Origin: Halorubellus sp. JP-L1
GTDB lineage: Archaea; Halobacteriota; Halobacteria; Halobacteriales; Natrialbaceae
Length of the DNA stretch: 64,000 nt
Reading direction: 5' to 3'
Assembly (NCBI RefSeq): GCF_011440375.1
Contig: NZ_JAAOIR010000003.1
Coordinates: 62,001-126,000, forward strand
Every line of letters begins with the position of its first letter. Within the stretch, counting starts at the first letter, position 1. The notes under the pieces are model-generated. The model saw only the letters and a list, made by a program, of their open reading frames with translations. It made no database searches and was not told where the DNA came from. Made by a program: the position numbers and the translations under genes. This document shows, piece by piece, positions 59,288 through 64,000 of this stretch.

Positions 59288-59709
59288 CGTGGGAGCCACG
59301 CCCCGTACCCGACGTGACCCCCGAAACCCGCGAGTTCTGGGCGTCCGCCGCCGACGGCGACCTCAGCCTCAGCGAGTGCCAGAACTGCGGGCTCGTCTAC
59401 TACTATCCGCGAGCGCTCTGCCCCGACTGCTTCAGCGACGACGTAACGGGTCGGTCGGCGACGGGCGAGGGCGAGGTCTACTCGTACTCGGTGACGCGGA
59501 CGATCAGCGGCTGGCCGGAGGACGACCTCCCGCTCGTCGTCGCGTACGTCGAACTCGACGAGGGCGTCAGGATGATGACGAACGTTCACGCCGACCCTGA
59601 CGACGTGGCCGTCGGCACCAGGGTCGAGGTGACGTTCGTCGATACCGAGGAACCGGACGTCGCGATTCCAGTGTTCGTTCCCGTGACTGACGGCGAATCG
59701 GACGGATAG
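59284..59709 (+). CDS. DUF35 OB-fold/zinc-ribbon protein, partner of the thiolase-like protein
   Basis: A 141-residue DUF35 protein. The rubredoxin-like zinc ribbon has CQNCGLVYYYPRALCPDC (two CxxC pairs). An OB fold follows (EVYSYSVTRTISGWP, then GTRVEVTFVDTEEPD). DUF35 proteins form tight complexes with thiolase-fold enzymes and shape or cap their CoA site. The ATGA overlap with the upstream gene shows that they are co-translated. Confidence 0.92.
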   Translation: MTWEPRPVPDVTPETREFWASAADGDLSLSECQNCGLVYYYPRALCPDCFSDDVTGRSATGEGEVYSYSVTRTISGWPEDDLPLVVAYVELDEGVRMMTNVHADPDDVAVGTRVEVTFVDTEEPDVAIPVFVPVTDGESDG

Positions 59710-59757
59710 CAATCGGACGGATGCACTCGGACAAGGAGTCATCGGGACCGTGCCCGT

Positions 59758-61383
59758 TCAGCCGAGCAAGTCCTTGGCGCGGTCGCGGAGCTTGTGTTTC
59801 TCGACCTTCGGCGTGTGCGGTCCGGTCGTCCGGGGGAGTTCGTCCATGAACTCGACAATGTGCGGGACCTTGTAGTCCGCGATGCTATCCGCGCAGTACT
59901 CGAGCAACGCGTCCTCGGTGACCGACTCGTCCGAACGGACCACGAACGCGACCGGAAGGGTGCCGTGCTGGTCGTGCTCGGCGCCGACGACCGCGGCCTC
60001 CTCGACGCCAGCGTTTCGCATGAGTACGCGGTCGATCTCGGACGGATCGACGAGGAACCCCCGGATCTTGAGTGCATCGTCGATCCGCGACCGGAAGTAC
60101 ACGTAGCCCGTCTCGGGGTCGATGACACCGATGTCGCCCGTGTGGAGCCAGCCGTCCGCGTCGAGTGCCTCCTCGGTCGCCTCCGGCTTCCCGAGGTAGC
60201 CCGACATCACGTTGAGTCCGCGCAGACAGATCTCGCCCGGTTCGCCGTCGGGCACGGGTTCGCCGGTCGAGAGGTCGACGATCTCGACCTCCTCCTCGGG
60301 GTGGATCATCGGGCCACCGACCTTCACGCGCTGCTCGAACGAATCGCTCGGGTCGCCAACGAACACTTGGCTGTTCGCCTCCGAGAGCCCGTACGGCTGG
60401 ACGATCGGGAACCCGAGCGCCTCCTCGAGGTCACCGATGACCTCCGGGTCCGGCGTGTGGAACGTTATCGCACCGCGTTCCAGGCTGGAGACGCGTTGTG
60501 GTTCGAAGTCGTCGTGGTCGACGATGCGCGACGCGATGAGTTCGATCGCCGAGAGGTACGTGACGTCGTGGTCCTCGATGAGGCCGATGGCGGTGCCCGC
60601 GTCGAAGTGCGTCTGCGGGACGACGGTCGCGCCGTGCAATAGCGCTGCGAAGAGCGTACCGTACCCGAAGACGCCACAGAACGGGAGTGCGCCCAGCGCC
60701 ACGTCGTCGTTCGTGACCCCGAGGTGCACGCCGGCCTGATGGCAGTGATTGAGGAGCCCGACGTTAGGCTGGAGGCAGCCCTTCGGTTCCCCCGTCGTCC
60801 CGCTCGTGTAGAACACGCAGGCGGACGCCTCCGGCGTCGACGCGGGCTCCGACGGGGACGACGCGTCCCGGCCACGTTCGACGACGTCGTCCAGTGACCT
60901 GACTGCCTCGTACTCCGACCCGCCCGACACCGACACGACGTGTTCGAGCGCGGGGAGGTCGGGCGACTCGATCTCGGACGGAGCGGAACCGTCGATCTCC
61001 GGGACGACCTCCGCCAGCATCCCGAGGTAGTCCTTCCCAAGGAACTCGTCCTCAAGGATGATCGTCGTCGCATCCGAATCGTCGAGCATGTACTCTAGCT
61101 CGTGCGTTCGATACCGCGTGTTCACTGCGACGATACTCGCCCCGAGGAACGACGCCGCGAGCTGGGCGGTGATCCACGACGGGCGGTTCGCCAGCCAGAC
61201 CGCGATCGTCTCGCCCTCGCTGACACCCAGGTCGCTGAGCCCCCTCGCGAGTGCGACGCTGTCGGCTCGCAACTCGCTGTACGTCGTCGTCTCCGAGTCG
61301 AAGCGGAGCGCGATATCGTCGGCGTACTCGTCTGCCACGTCAGAGAAGCCCTCGTAGAGCGTACTGTCCGGCCAATTAGCCAT
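59758..61383 (-). CDS. Acyl-CoA synthetase (AMP-forming)
   Basis: A 541-residue ligase that activates a carboxylic acid with ATP and CoA. The AMP-binding motif is YTSGTTGEPKG (residues about 174-184). The later motif YGLSEANSQVFVGD and the hinge WLHTGDIGVIDPETGYVYFRSRIDDALKIRGF are present. The C-terminal lysine lies in TPKVEKHKLR. The ATG at 61383 gives MANWPDSTLYEGF. It is the entry enzyme for a substrate such as an aryl or fatty acid, and is convergent with the DUF35 gene. Confidence 0.93.
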   Translation of the reverse strand: MANWPDSTLYEGFSDVADEYADDIALRFDSETTTYSELRADSVALARGLSDLGVSEGETIAVWLANRPSWITAQLAASFLGASIVAVNTRYRTHELEYMLDDSDATTIILEDEFLGKDYLGMLAEVVPEIDGSAPSEIESPDLPALEHVVSVSGGSEYEAVRSLDDVVERGRDASSPSEPASTPEASACVFYTSGTTGEPKGCLQPNVGLLNHCHQAGVHLGVTNDDVALGALPFCGVFGYGTLFAALLHGATVVPQTHFDAGTAIGLIEDHDVTYLSAIELIASRIVDHDDFEPQRVSSLERGAITFHTPDPEVIGDLEEALGFPIVQPYGLSEANSQVFVGDPSDSFEQRVKVGGPMIHPEEEVEIVDLSTGEPVPDGEPGEICLRGLNVMSGYLGKPEATEEALDADGWLHTGDIGVIDPETGYVYFRSRIDDALKIRGFLVDPSEIDRVLMRNAGVEEAAVVGAEHDQHGTLPVAFVVRSDESVTEDALLEYCADSIADYKVPHIVEFMDELPRTTGPHTPKVEKHKLRDRAKDLLG

Positions 61384-61501
61384 AGGGGGAATCTCACACG
61401 GACGAGTATAATCGTTTTCCCCGCCGACCCGTCGCGTACCCGCCATGGACGTTCCACGGCGGCTACCACTCGCGGTACTCGCACCGGGTGCGACGACAGG
61501 A

Positions 61502-61510
61502 CTATAATGC
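61502..61510 (+). promoter_or_regulatory. TATA element of the second flavin reductase gene
   Basis: ACTATAATG lies about 25 bases before the ATG at 61530. Confidence 0.6.
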
Positions 61511-61529
61511 GCACCTGCGATGAGTACCT

Positions 61530-62135
61530 ATGGATATCGATCTGTCGGTGGCCGACGAGAGTTCGATACATCGAACTCTGACCACGATCGTCGCCCCGCG
61601 ACCAATCGGCTGGATAAGCTCGAAGAGCGCCGACGGCGAGGAGAACCTTGCGCCCTTCAGTTACTTCAACGCCATCTCGACGCATCCGCCGATGGTGATG
61701 TTCTCTCCCGTCGACCGCGACGGTGGTGAACTGAAGGACACGCCCGCGAACGTCCTCGAGACCGGCGAGTTCGTCGTGAACATGGTGACCGAAGACCAGC
61801 TGGAAGCTATGGACCTGACCGGTGAGACGGTCGAGCCGAACGTCGACGAGTTCGAGTTCGCCGGCATCGAGAAGGAGCCCGCGGAGACCGTCGACGTGTC
61901 GCGAGTCGCGGACGCCCAGGCCGTGTTGGAGTGCTCGTTCCACGACGACGTCTCCGTACCCGGGTCGACGCTCGTCCTCGGCATCGTCGACTACATCTCC
62001 GTCGACGACGACGTCTGCGTGAATGGAAAGATCGATTCGAGAGAGATCGACTCCGTCGGCCGCATGGGCGGCCCGTACTACACCGGCGTCAACTTTCTGC
62101 CCTACGAACGTGGTGACGCCGGGAAGCGACAGTAA
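61530..62135 (+). CDS. Flavin reductase-like (DIM6/NTAB) protein
   Basis: A 201-residue FMN-binding protein. It starts MDIDLSVADESSIHRTLTTI, then VAPRPIGWISSKSADGEENLAPFSYFNAISTHPPMVMFSP, and ends with GRMGGPYYTGVNFLPYERG. It is a shorter paralogue of the protein at 49510-50370. Its partner may be a monooxygenase encoded elsewhere, or it may have its own oxidoreductase role. It stands alone between two divergent groups. Confidence 0.9.
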   Translation: MDIDLSVADESSIHRTLTTIVAPRPIGWISSKSADGEENLAPFSYFNAISTHPPMVMFSPVDRDGGELKDTPANVLETGEFVVNMVTEDQLEAMDLTGETVEPNVDEFEFAGIEKEPAETVDVSRVADAQAVLECSFHDDVSVPGSTLVLGIVDYISVDDDVCVNGKIDSREIDSVGRMGGPYYTGVNFLPYERGDAGKRQ

Positions 62136-62167
62136 ACGGGCGTTCCGCGAAACCCGCCTCACCGGTA

Positions 62168-62175
62168 GTTATAAG
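62168..62175 (+). promoter_or_regulatory. TATA element upstream of livH
   Basis: GTTATAAGG lies 20 bases before a 10-codon ORF (MPYKRLTSCA, 62188-62220) and about 145 bases before livH. The transcript would have a long leader or a short leader peptide. Confidence 0.45.
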
Positions 62176-62316
62176 GGGTGTGTTGTCATGCCATACAAAC
62201 GGTTAACGAGTTGCGCATGACGAACCTCACCTCACAAGAGAGACCGACCACTTGTCGAGAGGGTCGGGTCTTCCGTGTACAGCACATACCCAAGCACAGC
62301 CAATTTGACACCACCC

Positions 62317-63180
62317 ATGGCGTTCGTTGACACGCTCCTGACGTTGGTCGTTCTCAGCCTGACGCTCGGTGGCGTGTACACGCTCATCTCGCTGGGCCTG
62401 ACGCTGATCTTCGGGGTGATGGACATTGTCAACATGGCGCATGGTGGGATGATCATGATCGGTGGCTTCATGGCCTTCGCCTTCACCCAGGAGTTCGCCA
62501 TGAACCCACTCGTGAGCATCGTCGTCGTCGTCCCGGTGATGTTCGCCCTCGGTTACCTCCTTCAGGCCCAGCTCCTGGAGCGCCTGAAGTTCGACCTCCA
62601 CATGAACAGTCTCCTGTTCACGTTCGGGTTCGCCGTGGTCATCGAAGCCCTGTTGACCCTCCACTTCGGGAACTCGCCGAAGTTCATCAACGCGTTCGAC
62701 ACTTCGATTCCCATCAACGTCGGATTCGCGAACGTGGTCGCGGGCGTCGGCGGGTACATCGGCGCAGCCTCGCTGTACGTGTTCCTTCAGCGCTCAGAGA
62801 CGGGTCGGGCCATCCGGGCGACGGCGCAGGTCCCCGACCTCGCGGAGGCGTCCGGGATCAACGTCCCCTACGTGCGGTCGATCACGTTCGGTATCGCGAG
62901 CGTTCTGGCGGGCATCGGGGGCGTATTGTACCTGCTCCCGTACCAGATCTCGCCGATAGGTGGACAGAAACTCCTCGTGTTCTCGTTCATCATCGTCGCG
63001 CTCGGTGGCCTCGGAAGCCTCCGCGGCGCAGCCGTCAGCGCAGTCATCATCGCGACGTTACAGATGGTCATCACGTACTACGTCGGCTCGACGACCGCGT
63101 TCATGGTGTTGCTGTTCGGCGCGGTCGCCGTCCTCTTGGTCACGCCGAACGGACTGTTCGGTGACCAGGTGAGAGCATGA
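62317..63180 (+). CDS. livH: Branched-chain-type ABC transporter permease LivH
   Basis: A 287-residue permease with about eight helices. LivH marks include LGGVYTLISLGLTLIFGVMDIVNMAHGGMIMIGG and the cytosolic coupling segment RSETGRAIRATAQVPDLAEASGINVPYVR. The chosen ATG at 62317 begins MAFVDTLLTLVVLSLTL. An upstream ATG at 62275 adds 14 polar residues. It is coupled to livM by an ATGA overlap. Confidence 0.93.
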   Translation: MAFVDTLLTLVVLSLTLGGVYTLISLGLTLIFGVMDIVNMAHGGMIMIGGFMAFAFTQEFAMNPLVSIVVVVPVMFALGYLLQAQLLERLKFDLHMNSLLFTFGFAVVIEALLTLHFGNSPKFINAFDTSIPINVGFANVVAGVGGYIGAASLYVFLQRSETGRAIRATAQVPDLAEASGINVPYVRSITFGIASVLAGIGGVLYLLPYQISPIGGQKLLVFSFIIVALGGLGSLRGAAVSAVIIATLQMVITYYVGSTTAFMVLLFGAVAVLLVTPNGLFGDQVRA

Positions 63181-64000
63181 GTAAAGAACACGTGGACAGC
63201 AGCACGGCAGGTAGCCGTACCGACACCGGGTCGGCTGACGCCGACTGGTCGAAGATCACCGAGGAGTCGCTCTGGCGGCAGTTCCTCGTCACTGGGTCGA
63301 AGGAATACAGAAAGTACTTCTATCCCGTCCTCGGCGTGCTCGCGCTCGCCATCGTCACGTCGATGTTCGTCGTCGGCGCGTACCTCCACGAGTTCCTGTA
63401 CATCCTGTTCATGTACGTCGGGCTGGCGTGCCTCTGGAACTTCCTCTCGGGGTACAGCGGCTACGTCCTGTTCGGCGTGACGATATTCTTCGGGGTAGGA
63501 GCGTACGCTACTGCTGGCGTGATGAACGCGTTCGCCGTGTCCTGGCCCGTCGGCCTGCTCGCGGCGGCACTCATCTCGCTGGGGATCTCGGCCGTCATCG
63601 GCTACATCCTCCTCCGTATCTCGGGTATCTACTTCGCCATCGGGACGCTCCTCATCGTCGAAGGGACGCGCGAAGCGATCTTCGTCGAGGACGGAGTGAC
63701 GGGACACCTCGGCGGTGCGAGCGGAATCACCGTCTCGCCCGTGTCCAGCGAGATCACCTTCCTCGGGTTCGGCCTCCTCGCACTCTTCACGATCGCGCTC
63801 ACGTACGAGCTTGCGACCTCGAAGTTCGGACTGCGGATGATGGCGATACGCGAGGACGAAGAGGCGCTCGTCTCGTTGGGCGTGAACCCGCTCCGGTACA
63901 AGCTCACGGCGTTCGTCCTCATCTCGATCGTCATGGGCATCATCGGCGGGATGTACGTGCTCACGCTCGGGTTCATGTACCCGGAGACTCCGTTCAATCA
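63177..64000 (+). CDS. livM: Branched-chain-type ABC transporter permease LivM, truncated by the window edge
   Basis: The first 274 or so residues of a LivM permease. A polar N-terminus of about 50 residues precedes the helices, then the LivM pattern LWNFLSGYSGYVLFGVTIFFGVGAYATA and ATSKFGLRMMAIREDEEALVSLGVNPLRYKL (coupling helix). The C-terminal part lies beyond base 64000. It overlaps livH by ATGA. Its ATPases are probably the LivG/LivF at 47946-49369, and its binding protein LivK at 51720. Confidence 0.92.
   Translation, partial: MSKEHVDSSTAGSRTDTGSADADWSKITEESLWRQFLVTGSKEYRKYFYPVLGVLALAIVTSMFVVGAYLHEFLYILFMYVGLACLWNFLSGYSGYVLFGVTIFFGVGAYATAGVMNAFAVSWPVGLLAAALISLGISAVIGYILLRISGIYFAIGTLLIVEGTREAIFVEDGVTGHLGGASGITVSPVSSEITFLGFGLLALFTIALTYELATSKFGLRMMAIREDEEALVSLGVNPLRYKLTAFVLISIVMGIIGGMYVLTLGFMYPETPFN

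Noticed and set aside
1-64000. tRNA and rRNA genes
   Set aside because: I looked for T-loop (GGTTCRAATCC-like) and cloverleaf patterns and saw only isolated GTTCGAAACC-type strings (for example near 12,350) without acceptor pairing. Covariance-model searching would be needed to exclude them fully.

Overview
The window is haloarchaeal DNA (class Halobacteria). It is GC-rich, its proteins are strongly acidic, many genes start within about 25-30 bases of a TATA element (leaderless transcripts), and it carries haloarchaeal families: Bat-type HTH_10 regulators, HalOD1, an Orc1/Cdc6 initiator, Tat lipoproteins, an IS200/IS605-type TnpB and DUF2249 proteins. The species cannot be named from the sequence.

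Left part (1-12,500): a HalOD1 fragment and a PAS/GAF/Bat regulator precede a 1.3-kb gene-free stretch that looks like a replication origin. It has G-rich repeats in both orientations around an AT-rich core, next to an orc1/cdc6 gene. Then come a solo TnpB, an aldo/keto reductase, a lipoprotein, an aIF1-like factor, a tyrosine-recombinase-like gene beside a perfect 26-bp palindrome, and a DUF234 ATPase.

Middle part (12,500-34,200): an anaerobic nitrogen-oxide respiration island. It holds a haem-copper-oxidase-like membrane protein, a radical SAM/SPASM protein, small DUF2249 proteins, a HemA-tail-like mini protein, a Bat-type regulator, a quinol-type NO reductase, two cupins, MoeA, and a type II DMSO-reductase-family operon in the order catalytic subunit, Fe-S subunit, chaperone, haem-b subunit. 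A HEAT-repeat protein, an uncharacterised acidic protein, an Mrp ATPase fused to DUF2249, and MobA follow. Eight genes or short leader ORFs (one box slightly degenerate), and a ninth with a divergent box, carry a CGAACATGTTCG-like box 38-41 bases before a start codon. This looks like one NarO/DmsR-type regulon. The operon for the molybdoenzyme itself lacks a visible box.

Next (34,200-46,000): pirin, an ArsR/ACR3 arsenite-efflux pair with an operator-like inverted repeat, membrane proteins, a decayed SDR gene, a large lipoprotein, a PHP phosphoesterase, a lipid kinase and an SLC13/RCK permease.

Right part (46,000-64,000): a catabolic island served by a branched-chain-amino-acid-type ABC importer scattered over the region (LivF, LivG, LivK, LivH, LivM). 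It has an SDR dehydrogenase, SCP2-like protein, alpha/beta hydrolase, double MaoC hydratase, class III CoA-transferase, acyl-CoA synthetase, an acyl-CoA dehydrogenase of the GGTTEIQRN type, a thiolase-fold protein without the usual cysteine paired with a DUF35 protein (Ltp2/DUF35 aldolase-like), two flavin reductases and an IclR regulator. Together these suggest import, CoA activation, beta-oxidation and retro-aldol cleavage of a branched or isoprenoid/steroid-like acid. The substrate is not known.
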